27,697 bases of DNA from Caldifarciminota bacterium (lineage in GTDB: Bacteria; Hydrothermota; Tepidihabitantia; Tepidihabitantales; Tepidihabitantaceae). Of this stretch, positions 1 through 8,415 are shown in pieces. Under the pieces are notes generated by a model. It searched no databases and was not told the origin of the DNA. It was given only the letters and a program-made list of their open reading frames with translations. The DNA lies in NCBI GenBank assembly GCA_016935775.1, contig JAFGQF010000121.1:1-27697 (forward strand). The letters are read 5' to 3'. Position 1 is the stretch's first letter. Every line of letters begins with the position of its first letter. Made by a program: the position numbers and the translations under genes.

Positions 1-35
1 CCGACGAAGTGGACGTGCCTCAGGCGGCCAAGCAT
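1..35 (-). CDS. murC: UDP-N-acetylmuramate--L-alanine ligase MurC, N-terminus only
   Basis: Only the first 11 complete codons lie in the window; the gene runs off its left edge. The frame from an ATG at 35 reads MLGRLRHVHFVG, which fits the start of MurC, where a short strand leads into the Rossmann glycine loop (HFVGIGG in relatives). MurC adds L-Ala to UDP-MurNAc, the first peptide step of peptidoglycan precursor synthesis in the cytoplasm. The start lies inside the end of murG (16-base overlap), as expected for coupled dcw genes, and murG-murC is a common order. The call rests on a very short peptide plus synteny. Confidence 0.7.
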   Translation of the reverse strand, partial: MLGRLRHVHFV

Positions 36-1051
36 TCGCCCATCCTTTCGGCAATGGCCGCGCCCGCGCCCGGCAAAGCCAACCGGCGCGCCGCGGCGGA
101 CATCCGGCTCCGCCGCTCATCATCGTCGATCAGTCCGCGTATCGTCACGGTCAGCCCGGACAGGCGGGCCTGGTCCAGGGTGATGGCGGCACCGTTGGAA
201 GCCAGCCATTCGGCGTTGGCGTCCTGGTGCCGGTCGGTGGCATGTGGGTAGGGTACAAGGATGGCTGGAATGCCGGAGGCAACCAGTTCTGACAGGACCA
301 TGCCGCCTGCCCGGGAGACCGCTATCGTCGCCTGCCGGTAGAGTTCCTCGGGCCGGTCGGTGAACTCCACCAGCTCGCAGTTGGCCGAGCGGACCCGGGA
401 CTTCACCAGCGCGTAGTCCCGGTGCCCGGTCAGGATGGTGAATCTCAGGTTGGTCAGCGCCGCCGCCGCGTCAAGCGCGGCCAGGCTCAGGGCGCGCGCG
501 CCCAGTGAGCCGCCCAGCACCAGCACGGTGCGGCCGTCGTCGGCCCGCTGCCCGGCCGCCGGCCCGGGCCGCAGCGGGTTGCCGGTCACTTCGACGTCGG
601 CCCGCAGGCCGGGCTCGGGCGGGAAGCCGCAGAACACCCGGCGCGCGCCCGGGGCGAACATCCGGGTGACCCGGCCCGGCCGCCGGTTCTGCTCGAGCAG
701 GAAGTACGGCAACCTCTGGAGCCGCGCCGCCACCAGCGGCCCGACGCTGACATAGCCACCGGCCGCGACCAGCGCGTCGGCCCGTTCGTCGCGGATTGCC
801 GCGCCCGAAACCGCCACGCCACGCAGCGTCGCGGCCAGCCAGCCGGGCGCGCGGTGCAGCCGCCGTCCCGGCAGCCGGGCCGCCGGCACCGGCGTGAAAC
901 GGAACCCGGCACGCTTCACCAGGTCGGCCTCCATGCCGTCGGCCCGGCCCAACCAGCAAAGGTCGTGACCGGCCTTCATCAGCTCAGAAGCCAGCGCGAG
1001 CGCCGGCAGGATATGGCCTCCCGTTCCGCCCGCTGCCACCAGGAACCGCAT
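20..1051 (-). CDS. murG: MurG, lipid II-forming GlcNAc transferase
   Basis: MurG moves GlcNAc from UDP-GlcNAc onto lipid I to make lipid II on the inner face of the cytoplasmic membrane. The protein is 343 aa, slightly short of the usual 350-360. It opens with the family glycine loop GGTGGH at residues 8-13. A HEQN-like segment (LEQNRRPGR) follows in the N-terminal domain. The C-terminal donor-site motif SRAGGMVLSEL leads into PAILVPYPHATDRHQDANA, the UDP-GlcNAc pocket of this GT28 family. The ATG at 1051 has a good ribosome site (GGAGGCGGA directly upstream). Its first 68 bases lie inside the end of ftsW, so the two are translationally linked. Confidence 0.96.
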   Translation of the reverse strand: MRFLVAAGGTGGHILPALALASELMKAGHDLCWLGRADGMEADLVKRAGFRFTPVPAARLPGRRLHRAPGWLAATLRGVAVSGAAIRDERADALVAAGGYVSVGPLVAARLQRLPYFLLEQNRRPGRVTRMFAPGARRVFCGFPPEPGLRADVEVTGNPLRPGPAAGQRADDGRTVLVLGGSLGARALSLAALDAAAALTNLRFTILTGHRDYALVKSRVRSANCELVEFTDRPEELYRQATIAVSRAGGMVLSELVASGIPAILVPYPHATDRHQDANAEWLASNGAAITLDQARLSGLTVTIRGLIDDDERRSRMSAAARRLALPGAGAAIAERMGECLAA

Positions 1052-2225
1052 TCCGCCTCCAGTTGTATCGTGACACGTTCAGCAGCACGCCCGCCGCGAA
1101 CAGGTTGGCGATCATCGCCGTGCCGCCGTAACTGACGAACGGCAACGGCTGGCCGGTGGTCGGCAGCACGCCCGCCGCCACCCCGATGTGGACCATCGCG
1201 TAGACGAAGACCGTCACCGCGATGCCGGGGGCCAGGTACTTCCCGAAATGCTCCTGGGCCTGCAGCCCGATGCGGATGCCCCGCCACAGCCATGCCGAGT
1301 AGAGACCAAACACGCCCAGCGTGCCGAGCAGGCCGAACTCCTCGCACAGCGCCGCGACCGCGAAATCCGTCCCCACCTCGGGCACGAACAGCCGGCTGTG
1401 CTCGCCGCCCCCCACGCCGACACCGAACAGCCCGCCCGAGCCGATGGCCAGCTCGGCCTGGACCTGCTGCCAGGGTTTGCCGGTCAGGAACGCCAGCAGC
1501 CGGCTCGAACCGTGCGGGAAGAACAGCACCGCGCCGACCAGCAGCGCCGCGACCAGCAGGGCCGCCGGGACGAAGTAGTTCAGCTTCACGCCGGCAAGCA
1601 GGAACAGCGCCAGCGCCGACACCGCCATGATGAAGGTCGTGCCGATGGACTTCTGGGCAACGGTCAGGGCAAGGAACGCGAAGACCACCAGGCCGGGCAC
1701 CAGCAGGGTGTTGTGGAAAGCGAGGTCCTGCTTCTGCTTCTCCTCCAGGTCCCAGAACCAGGCCGCCAGCCACATCGGCAGCGCGAACTTGGCAATCTCC
1801 GACGGCTGGAGCTGAAACGGGATCCCGGGCAGTTCGAGCCAGCGCTCCGCACCCTTGGTGGTCTTGCCGAAGACCAGCGTCGCGGCCAGCAGCCCGAGGG
1901 CGATAGCCAGTATCACCCAGCGGAACCTGCGCCCGTAGAAAGTGTGAGGGATCAGCATCCCGACGACCAGCGCGACGATGCCGAGTCCCACCCGGAGCAG
2001 GTGAGCCTGGAGGTGTTCCGGGCCCTTGTGGAAGGTCGTCGTGTAGGCGACCACGATTCCGGCCAGCACCAGCGTGACGATCACCACCAGCAGGGTGCCG
2101 TCCACGGGCTGGCTGGGCGTCTCGCGCACCACCGAGGTCAGCGGCTGCTGCCGGGCGCGCGGTTTGACGTCACTGCGCCGCTGACCCCAGGCAACCGGCT
2201 GGCGTCGCACCGGCCTACGCGGCAC
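984..2225 (-). CDS. ftsW: FtsW/RodA-type SEDS peptidoglycan glycosyltransferase
   Basis: This 413-aa polytopic membrane protein belongs to the SEDS family, which polymerises lipid II into glycan strands with a partner class B PBP. About ten hydrophobic segments follow a basic cytoplasmic tail of roughly 40 residues. The signature GSGGLFGVGVGGG and the segment VGTDFAVAALCEEFGLLG carry the conserved Asp (in TDF) needed for polymerisation. PTTGQPLPFVSYGG near the end is the classic FtsW/RodA/SpoVE box. Its place between murD and murG argues for FtsW rather than RodA. The GTG at 2225 overlaps the murD stop by 11 bases. A second GTG 15 bases downstream is an alternative start. Confidence 0.93.
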   Translation of the reverse strand: MPRRPVRRQPVAWGQRRSDVKPRARQQPLTSVVRETPSQPVDGTLLVVIVTLVLAGIVVAYTTTFHKGPEHLQAHLLRVGLGIVALVVGMLIPHTFYGRRFRWVILAIALGLLAATLVFGKTTKGAERWLELPGIPFQLQPSEIAKFALPMWLAAWFWDLEEKQKQDLAFHNTLLVPGLVVFAFLALTVAQKSIGTTFIMAVSALALFLLAGVKLNYFVPAALLVAALLVGAVLFFPHGSSRLLAFLTGKPWQQVQAELAIGSGGLFGVGVGGGEHSRLFVPEVGTDFAVAALCEEFGLLGTLGVFGLYSAWLWRGIRIGLQAQEHFGKYLAPGIAVTVFVYAMVHIGVAAGVLPTTGQPLPFVSYGGTAMIANLFAAGVLLNVSRYNWRRNAVPGGSGRNGRPYPAGARAGF

Positions 2226-3561
2226 TCATCACCTCCCGCCGGAACCGCTCGCCGCGTTCCTGGAAGTCGCGGAACTGGTCGAAGCTGGCAAAGGCCGGCG
2301 CGAACAGCACGACGTCGCCGCGCCGGGCCCGGCTTCGAGCCGCGCTCACCGCACCCAACAGCGTTGCCTGCACTTCGCAGCGCTCGAACCCGGCCGCGCG
2401 GAGCGACTCGGCCAGTTCCGGCCCGTTCTCCCCGGTCAGTATCGCCCACTTTGCCCGGCGCCGCACCGCCGCCAGGAATTCGCCGACCGGCAGGCCCTTG
2501 GACTTGCCCCCGGCAATCAGCACCACCTTGCGGCCGAAGGACTCGAGCGCCGCCACGCCCGCGCCCGGGTTGGTGGTCATCGACGAGTTGACCCAGACCC
2601 GCCCGTCGCGCGTCGGAACCCGCTCGAGCCGGTGGGGCAGGCCGGCGAAACCGCGAGCCGCGGCCCGGATTGCCCGGTTCGGCGCCCCGAGAGCACGCGC
2701 CGCACAGGTCATCGCCAGGACGTTGGCGACGTTGTGCCGGCCGGGCAACCGGAGCTCGGACGTCGCCATCACCGTCTCTCCCCGGAACCGCACCGCGCCG
2801 CCGGCCCGGTAGGCCCCGTCCACCCGGCGTCGCAATGAGAAGAACAGCCGGCCGGCCCGGCCGCGCCGGCACGCCTTCATCACCAGCGGGTCGTCGGCGT
2901 TGAGCACCGCGGTCGCCGTTTCCGGCTGGCGGTCGAGCAGGCGGTACTTGCATTCGGCGTAGTCACCGATGTCCCGGTGCCGGTCGAGATGGTCGGGACT
3001 GATATTCAGCAGCACCGCCACGTCCGGCGCCAGCCAGCGGGCACGCTCGAGCTGGAAGCTCGACACCTCGACGACATAGCAGTCGCGGCCCGGTCCCAGC
3101 AGCCCGGCCGACAGCGGCCGGCCCGGCGCGAGATTGCCGCCCACGAACACCCGGAGCCCGGCCTTCTCGAGCGCCAGCCCGACCAGTGCCGTTGTCGTCG
3201 ACTTGCCGTTGGTGCCGGTGACCGCGACCATCACCCCGGGCACGAACCGGCTGGCGAAGTCCAGTTCGTCGTACACCGGCACCCCGCGCCGTTCGAGCTG
3301 GCGCACCGCGTCGTTGCCGGCCGGGATTCCCGGGCTCTTGACCGCGAAGTCGCCGCGCCACCGCGCCGGGTCGCGCGGAACCGTCATCCCGCGCCGCGCG
3401 AGTCGCTGGGCGCCGGCTCCGCTCCGGCGCGGGCCGGCATCGTCCCAGCCGGCAACCCGGGCCCCGTGCTGGAGCAGCAACCGCGCCGCCGCCTCGCCCG
3501 AGCGACCCAGGCCCAAGACCATCACGCGGCTGCCGGCGAGTTCCCCGGGGTCGCGCATCAT
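2215..3561 (-). CDS. murD: UDP-N-acetylmuramoyl-L-alanine--D-glutamate ligase MurD
   Basis: MurD adds D-Glu to UDP-MurNAc-L-Ala in the cytoplasm. The 448-aa protein has the usual family length. It shows an N-terminal nucleotide-binding loop (VLGLGRSGEAAARLL, about 15-29), the Mur ligase P-loop TGTNGKSTTT (115-124), NISPDHLDRH (186-195), GRHNVANVLA (274-283), and a C-terminal APAFASFDQF (421-430). The ATG at 3561 sits in ATGATGA, overlapping the mraY stop. The open frame continues upstream through mraY, but that stretch is a shadow. Oddly, the segment that usually reads NDSKATN is NSSMTTN (325-331), losing the conserved Asp and Lys. Other motifs are intact, so I still call it MurD. Confidence 0.9.
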   Translation of the reverse strand: MMRDPGELAGSRVMVLGLGRSGEAAARLLLQHGARVAGWDDAGPRRSGAGAQRLARRGMTVPRDPARWRGDFAVKSPGIPAGNDAVRQLERRGVPVYDELDFASRFVPGVMVAVTGTNGKSTTTALVGLALEKAGLRVFVGGNLAPGRPLSAGLLGPGRDCYVVEVSSFQLERARWLAPDVAVLLNISPDHLDRHRDIGDYAECKYRLLDRQPETATAVLNADDPLVMKACRRGRAGRLFFSLRRRVDGAYRAGGAVRFRGETVMATSELRLPGRHNVANVLAMTCAARALGAPNRAIRAAARGFAGLPHRLERVPTRDGRVWVNSSMTTNPGAGVAALESFGRKVVLIAGGKSKGLPVGEFLAAVRRRAKWAILTGENGPELAESLRAAGFERCEVQATLLGAVSAARSRARRGDVVLFAPAFASFDQFRDFQERGERFRREVMSAA

Positions 3562-4646
3562 CTTATCTTCAGCGAGGCCAGCGCCACCAACCCGAAAAGC
3601 ACGGCCAGTATGATGAACCTCGTGACCACCTGGGTTTCGGTCCAGCCGCCGAGTTCGAAGTGGTGGTGCAGCGGCGCCATTCGGAAGAGCCGCTTGCCGC
3701 CGGTCGCCCGAAACCAGCCGACCTGCAGCAACACCGACCCGGTCTCGAGCACGAACACCCCCCCGATCAGCAGGAGCAGCACCTCGTGCTTCGAGACGAT
3801 CGCCGCCAGTCCCAGCGCCCCGCCCAGCGGCAGCGAGCCGGTGTCGCCCATGAAGACCTGGGCCGGGTGGCAGTTGAACCAGAGAAACCCCAGGCACGCG
3901 CCGGCGAGCGCGGCGCAGTAGACCGCCATCTCGCCGCACCCGCGGACGAACATCAAGTTCAGGTACCTGGCCAGCTCGGCGTGGCCCGAAACGTAGCAGA
4001 GCACGGCATAGCTGCCCAGGGCAACGATCAACAGCCCCGGGGCCAGGCCGTCGAGCCCGTCGCTCAGGTTCACGGCGTTGGAGGCGGCAACGACGACCAA
4101 CATCACGAACGGGACATAGAGGACGCCGAACTCGAACCGAAGGTTCTTGAAAAGCAGCACGTTGGTCTGGGTCCGGATTGCCGGGTCGGGCGGCAGGAAG
4201 TACAGGACCGCGCCGACGGTCAGCGCCAGCCCGAACTGGGCGACCAGCTTGGCGGTCTTCGACACGCCGCGCGGCTTGCCCCTGCGCACCTTGACAAGGT
4301 CGTCCCACACCCCGAGCGCTCCCAGCCAGACCAGCACCAGCAACCCGAGCTGGACGAACCGGTTCGTCAGATCGGCGAACAGCAACGCGCCGGCCGCGCC
4401 CGCGACGAGGATCAGCAGGCCGCCCATCGTCGGCGTGCCCGCCTTCTGACGATGCCGCTCCGGCACCTCCTCGCGGATGCGCTGGCCGATCTGCAGCCGC
4501 TTCACCAGCCGGATCAGCGCACCGCCGAACACCAGCATCAGGACCAGCGCCAGCCCGCCCGCGGCCGCTGCCCGGAAGGTAATGTAGCGGAACAGGTTGA
4601 GCGGCCCGACACTCTCGCGCAGCGGGACCAGCAGGTGGTAGAGCAT
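3558..4646 (-). CDS. mraY: MraY, phospho-MurNAc-pentapeptide translocase
   Basis: MraY transfers phospho-MurNAc-pentapeptide from UDP to undecaprenyl phosphate, giving lipid I at the membrane. It is 362 aa, the standard length, with about ten membrane segments. Family landmarks in order are TPTMGGLLIL (about 72-81), VRRGKPRGVSKTAK, NAVNLSDGLDGLA with its catalytic Asp residues, MGDTGSLPLGG, and the cytoplasmic HHHFE loop (APLHHHFELGG). The ATG at 4646 directly follows the murE stop with no spacer, with GAAGG 4 bases upstream of it. In most dcw clusters murF precedes mraY; here murE does. Confidence 0.97.
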   Translation of the reverse strand: MLYHLLVPLRESVGPLNLFRYITFRAAAAGGLALVLMLVFGGALIRLVKRLQIGQRIREEVPERHRQKAGTPTMGGLLILVAGAAGALLFADLTNRFVQLGLLVLVWLGALGVWDDLVKVRRGKPRGVSKTAKLVAQFGLALTVGAVLYFLPPDPAIRTQTNVLLFKNLRFEFGVLYVPFVMLVVVAASNAVNLSDGLDGLAPGLLIVALGSYAVLCYVSGHAELARYLNLMFVRGCGEMAVYCAALAGACLGFLWFNCHPAQVFMGDTGSLPLGGALGLAAIVSKHEVLLLLIGGVFVLETGSVLLQVGWFRATGGKRLFRMAPLHHHFELGGWTETQVVTRFIILAVLFGLVALASLKIR

Positions 4647-6110
4647 CTAGCCTTCGAGCAGTTCCCGGACGACCCTGCGGTCGTCGAAATCGCGTCGCTC
4701 ATTGCCGACCAGCTGGTAATCCTCGTGGCCCTTGCCCGCCACGACAACGGTGTCGCCGGCGCGGGCCAGCTTGAGCGCCCGGCCGATCGCTTCGCGCCGG
4801 TCAGGCTCGACGAGCTGTTCGCAACCGTTGCTCATCCCGGCGACGATTGCGGCAATGATCGAGTCCGGCGGCTCGGAACGCGGGTTGTCGGAAGTCACCA
4901 CCGCGACGTCGGCGCGCGCCGCCACCGCCCGGCCCATCAGCGGGCGCTTCTCGCGGTCGCGGTCCCCCCCCGCCCCGAACACCGCGATGACCCGCCCCCG
5001 GGTGAACTCGCGCACGGTTTCGAGAACCCGTTCCAGCGCCTCGGGCGTGTGCGCGTAATCCACGAAGACCCGGAACGGCCGGTCGAGCGGGACCGGCTCG
5101 AGCCGCCCGGGCACGCACTCCAGCGCCTCGGCGCCCGCGATCATCGCATCCGGCTCCCAGCCCAGCGCCAACCCGACACCCCAGGCTGCCAGCAGGTTCA
5201 TCAGGTTGTGGCGACCGATGAGCTTCAGCCGGACCGCGTGCTCGGCCCCGCCCGCGCGCACCGCGAGTTCGAGCCCGTCGGCGCGCACCGCCCGCACCGA
5301 ACCCAGCACGTCCGGCTGCTCGGCCAGGTCATCGCGGGTACCGAAAGTAATCCTCCTAGCCCGGGTGACGCCCAGCACGTCATGCCCGACCGGGTCGTCG
5401 ATGTTCACCACCGCGGTACTGGTCGGCGCAAGCCCGTCAAAGAGCCTCAGCTTGGCGTCCCGGTACGCGCGCAACGACCGGTGAAAGTCGAGGTGGTCCT
5501 GCGACAGGTTGGTGAACACCGCGGCCCGGAAATCCAGGTCGAAAACCCGGTCCAGCTCCAGCGCGTGCGACGACACCTCGGCCGCGCACACCTCCACGCC
5601 GTTCGCCACCATCCGCTCGAGCAGCCGGACGAAATCCAAGCTCTCGGGCGTGGTCTGTGCGGCCGGCCAGGTCTCCTGCCCGTCCGAATACTCGATCGTC
5701 CCGACCAGGCCGGTCCGCCGGCCCGCGGCGCCGGCCATCGAACGCAACAGGTAAGTGGTCGTGGTCTTGCCATTGGTCCCGGTAACGCCCACGAGTTCCA
5801 GCTTTCGCGCCGGGAAATCAAAGAACCGGTTGGCAATCTGGGCCAGGAAACGCCGGGGCGACCCGGTGACGATCACCGTCACCCAGTTCTTCCGCACGTT
5901 ACGGATGTCGTCGGTCGCCACCGCGACCGCGCCCCGGTTGATGGCGTCGTCAATGAACTCGGAGCCGGACACGCGGAACCCCGGCACCGCGACAAACAGG
6001 AAGCCCGGCTTCGCCTGCGCCGAGTGGAACGCCAGCCCCTTGATCTCGACGTCCTTGTTGCCTTCGACCGTGCACGGAATGCCGCGCACCAGCTCGCTCA
6101 ACCGCTTCAT
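4647..6110 (-). CDS. murE: MurE, meso-diaminopimelate-adding Mur ligase
   Basis: MurE adds the third amino acid to UDP-MurNAc-L-Ala-D-Glu. It is 487 aa, normal for the family. The P-loop GTNGKTTTT lies at 111-119, the UDP-MurNAc-side SSHAL at 180-184, NLSQDHLDFH at 201-210, DYAHTPEALE at 351-360, and KGHEDYQ at 460-466. The specificity motif DNPRSE at 408-413 is the meso-diaminopimelate type; lysine-adding enzymes lack the Arg. This implies a DAP-type wall. The ATG at 6110 overlaps the ftsI stop as ATGA. I see no second Mur ligase domain, so this is not a MurE-MurF fusion. Confidence 0.96.
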   Translation of the reverse strand: MKRLSELVRGIPCTVEGNKDVEIKGLAFHSAQAKPGFLFVAVPGFRVSGSEFIDDAINRGAVAVATDDIRNVRKNWVTVIVTGSPRRFLAQIANRFFDFPARKLELVGVTGTNGKTTTTYLLRSMAGAAGRRTGLVGTIEYSDGQETWPAAQTTPESLDFVRLLERMVANGVEVCAAEVSSHALELDRVFDLDFRAAVFTNLSQDHLDFHRSLRAYRDAKLRLFDGLAPTSTAVVNIDDPVGHDVLGVTRARRITFGTRDDLAEQPDVLGSVRAVRADGLELAVRAGGAEHAVRLKLIGRHNLMNLLAAWGVGLALGWEPDAMIAGAEALECVPGRLEPVPLDRPFRVFVDYAHTPEALERVLETVREFTRGRVIAVFGAGGDRDREKRPLMGRAVAARADVAVVTSDNPRSEPPDSIIAAIVAGMSNGCEQLVEPDRREAIGRALKLARAGDTVVVAGKGHEDYQLVGNERRDFDDRRVVRELLEG

Positions 6111-8164
6111 CTGCCGCCCCGCCGGTTGCCGCCGGCCGTCCCCCGGGCCCCGGCTTCGGCCCGTTGGCTCTCGCTGTCCGACGCGCCGACTCCCCCGTCG
6201 CGGCTCGCGACGTTCTCCCTGCCTCCCGGCGCGGGCAGGACCAGCGCGACCGACTCCTGGCCCGTTCGCAACCGCTCCAGCGCCAGCAACTCCTCGCCGA
6301 TGCTCCGGAAAACCGGGCAGGCAACCGAACTGGCGAACCGACCCCGGACCGGCTCATCCACCATCACCGCGATGACGTACTCGGGGTCCTCCAGCGGGAA
6401 GAATCCCGCGAAAGACATCAGCGATTTGGTCTGGGAATACACCTTGCGGCGTCGGGCCGCGTCCCACTCCAGTTTCTGGGCAGTGCCGGTCTTGCCGCAC
6501 GCCTCGGTACCGGGAATCGCGGCAAGCGGGCCGGTGCCCTCGGTCACCACCCGGCGCAACGCCCGCTTCAGCCGCAGCGCGGTCGCCGGTCGCAGGGCGG
6601 CGCGGGTCGCCGCCGGGCCGTGTTGGTAGACGGTGTCCCTCCGGCTCTCGACCGCCTGGACAACGTAGGGCTGAACGTAGCGGCCGTCATTGGCGACGCA
6701 CAAATAGGCGGCGGCAAGCTGGAGCAGCGACACCGCCACCCCCTGGCCGAATGCGATGTTTGCCCGGCGCAGCGGGTCCAACTGCTCGGGCCGGTCCAGC
6801 AACCCGCCCGCCTCACCCGGGACACCGACGTTGACCGGCTCGCCGAAACCCAACGCCCGGGCGGTCCGGTGGAACTGCTCGGGCTCGAGTTCCTGTGCCA
6901 GCAGGGCGACGCCCGGGTTCGAGGAGAGGATGAGCAGGCTGTCGAACGACAGCACGCCGTGCTTGTGCACGTCCTTGATGGTCCGGCCCTTGATCTCGAT
7001 GAATCCCCGTGAAACGTCGTACTGCCGCGCGGCAAGTTCGAGCCCGCGCGGGCTCTCGAGCGCGGCGGCGCACACCACGATCTTGAACGAAGAGCCCGGC
7101 TCGACCAGGTCGGCCACCGCCGAGCACCGGTGCCGGTCCAGGTGCCGGCCGTACTCGGCCGGGTCGTATGAAGGGTAGTCGGCCAGCGCGAGGATGGCGC
7201 CGGTCTTCGCATCCAGCACCACGGCCGAGCCGCCGAGCGCCCCGCTCTCGCGCACCGATTCCTCCAGGGCATCGAAGCACGCCTGCTGGACCTCGACATC
7301 GATGGTCAACCGCAGGTTGGCGCCGTGCACCGGCTCGACCCGCGGGCATCCCGGGTCGAGCAGGTGGAACCCGACGCGGTCCTTCTGGACCTGGGCCAGT
7401 CCGGGCCGGCCCGACAGCAACGAATCGTAGTACGCTTCCAGCCCGGACTGACCCGACTGGCCATTGTCACCAGGCCGGACATAGCCCAGCAGGCGTGAAC
7501 AGACCGCACCGTACGGATACACCCGGTCGTGCTGCTCGGCGACGACGACGTAGTCGTTCAGCCCGGCGCGGACAAGCTCCCGGTCGAGCGCCTCGCCGAC
7601 CTTGTAGTCAAGGCCGCTGGCGAAGCAGTAGTAGCCGTCGCGTGCGGCCAGTTCCCGGTGGACCCGGGCCGAGTCGCCCAGGCCGGCCCGGTCGAGAATC
7701 GCCGCCAACCGCGCCGGCCGCGGCGGCCGTTCGATCCCCCGCAGCCGCTCCAGCGAATCAAGCCGCCGCAGCTCGCCCGGCCACACCAGCACCGAACAAG
7801 CAGTGCTGTTCTGCGTCAGCAGGCGCCCCCGGCAGTCCAGCAACTGGCCCCGGTCCGCGGCCAGCTGAACCGTGGCGCGGTGCTGGTTGCGCGCGGTCCG
7901 GGCGTGGTCCGCGCCCCGGAACACCTGGATCTGGATGTAGCGGGCGAGCAGCAGGCCGGCCACCCCGAGCAGCACCGCGAGCATCACCTTGGGCCGGGTC
8001 GTGTTGTACTTGGTGCCGCGGAAACGCACCCGGCTCTCGCCCCGGGGCGCCCGCGGCCGGGCAGTGCGGCGATTCCAGGAACCGAGCCGGTAGGTTGCCG
8101 GCTGCCGCGGCCTGGGATTGCGCCGCTTCATTCCTCGCTCACTTCCGGCCCGCCAGTTCGTCAC
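6107..8164 (-). CDS. ftsI: FtsI/PBP3-like class B penicillin-binding protein (septal transpeptidase)
   Basis: This transpeptidase cross-links septal peptidoglycan outside the membrane, normally with FtsW. Numbered from a GTG at 8164 it is 685 aa, against about 580 in E. coli. It has a very basic cytoplasmic tail (1-58), one membrane anchor (about 60-78), a PBP dimerisation domain (about 95-280), and a transpeptidase domain. The active-site motifs are SSFK at 358-361, SSN at 414-416 and KTG at 558-560. There are no PASTA repeats; the end is a low-complexity Gly/Ala/Arg tail. The GTG overlaps the ftsL stop as GTGA. An ATG at 8131 (MKRRNPRP) is an alternative start and would give 674 aa. Confidence 0.93.
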   Translation of the reverse strand: MTNWRAGSERGMKRRNPRPRQPATYRLGSWNRRTARPRAPRGESRVRFRGTKYNTTRPKVMLAVLLGVAGLLLARYIQIQVFRGADHARTARNQHRATVQLAADRGQLLDCRGRLLTQNSTACSVLVWPGELRRLDSLERLRGIERPPRPARLAAILDRAGLGDSARVHRELAARDGYYCFASGLDYKVGEALDRELVRAGLNDYVVVAEQHDRVYPYGAVCSRLLGYVRPGDNGQSGQSGLEAYYDSLLSGRPGLAQVQKDRVGFHLLDPGCPRVEPVHGANLRLTIDVEVQQACFDALEESVRESGALGGSAVVLDAKTGAILALADYPSYDPAEYGRHLDRHRCSAVADLVEPGSSFKIVVCAAALESPRGLELAARQYDVSRGFIEIKGRTIKDVHKHGVLSFDSLLILSSNPGVALLAQELEPEQFHRTARALGFGEPVNVGVPGEAGGLLDRPEQLDPLRRANIAFGQGVAVSLLQLAAAYLCVANDGRYVQPYVVQAVESRRDTVYQHGPAATRAALRPATALRLKRALRRVVTEGTGPLAAIPGTEACGKTGTAQKLEWDAARRRKVYSQTKSLMSFAGFFPLEDPEYVIAVMVDEPVRGRFASSVACPVFRSIGEELLALERLRTGQESVALVLPAPGGRENVASRDGGVGASDSESQRAEAGARGTAGGNRRGGR

Positions 8165-8415
8165 TCATCATTCGACACTCGCTCTTCGCCGTTCGCCGAC
8201 CGGCCGATGCCCGCCAGCCGCTGCAGCCGGGCCAGGCCCGCCCGCCGGTCGATCTCGATGCGCAGGCTGTCACGGACATCAACGAGCACCCGCCGCCGGG
8301 TCGCCTGCTGTTCCTGGACGCGGGTGAGCCGCACCGACCAGTCACGCTGAAAGATGTAGCCCATCGCCATCGCCCCGAGCAGGAACGCAACCCCGACCAG
8401 CACCAGCGTTCTCAT
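8161..8415 (-). CDS. ftsL: Putative FtsL-like small bitopic division protein
   Basis: This 84-aa protein has an N-terminal hydrophobic helix (about residues 3-20, LVLVGVAFLLGAMAMGYIF). A short charged stretch of Arg, Gln, Leu and Val follows, compatible with a periplasmic coiled coil, then a polar tail. FtsL proteins share little sequence. The assignment rests on size, topology and the invariant position between rsmH and ftsI. FtsL normally pairs with FtsB to regulate FtsW-FtsI. The ATG overlaps the rsmH stop (ATGA) and its TGA overlaps the ftsI GTG, so it is tightly coupled on both sides. It is short for FtsL (usually 90-120 aa). Confidence 0.7.
   Translation of the reverse strand: MRTLVLVGVAFLLGAMAMGYIFQRDWSVRLTRVQEQQATRRRVLVDVRDSLRIEIDRRAGLARLQRLAGIGRSANGEERVSNDE

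Noticed and set aside
1188..2591. A 467-codon plus-strand frame opposite ftsW and murD
   Set aside because: Same antisense shadow pattern; no recognisable domain and no ribosome site of note.
3660..6629. A 989-codon open frame on the plus strand opposite mraY, murE and the end of ftsI
   Set aside because: It has Arg/Gln/His-rich, family-less sequence typical of the antisense shadow of high-GC genes, and the opposite strand encodes well-conserved proteins.
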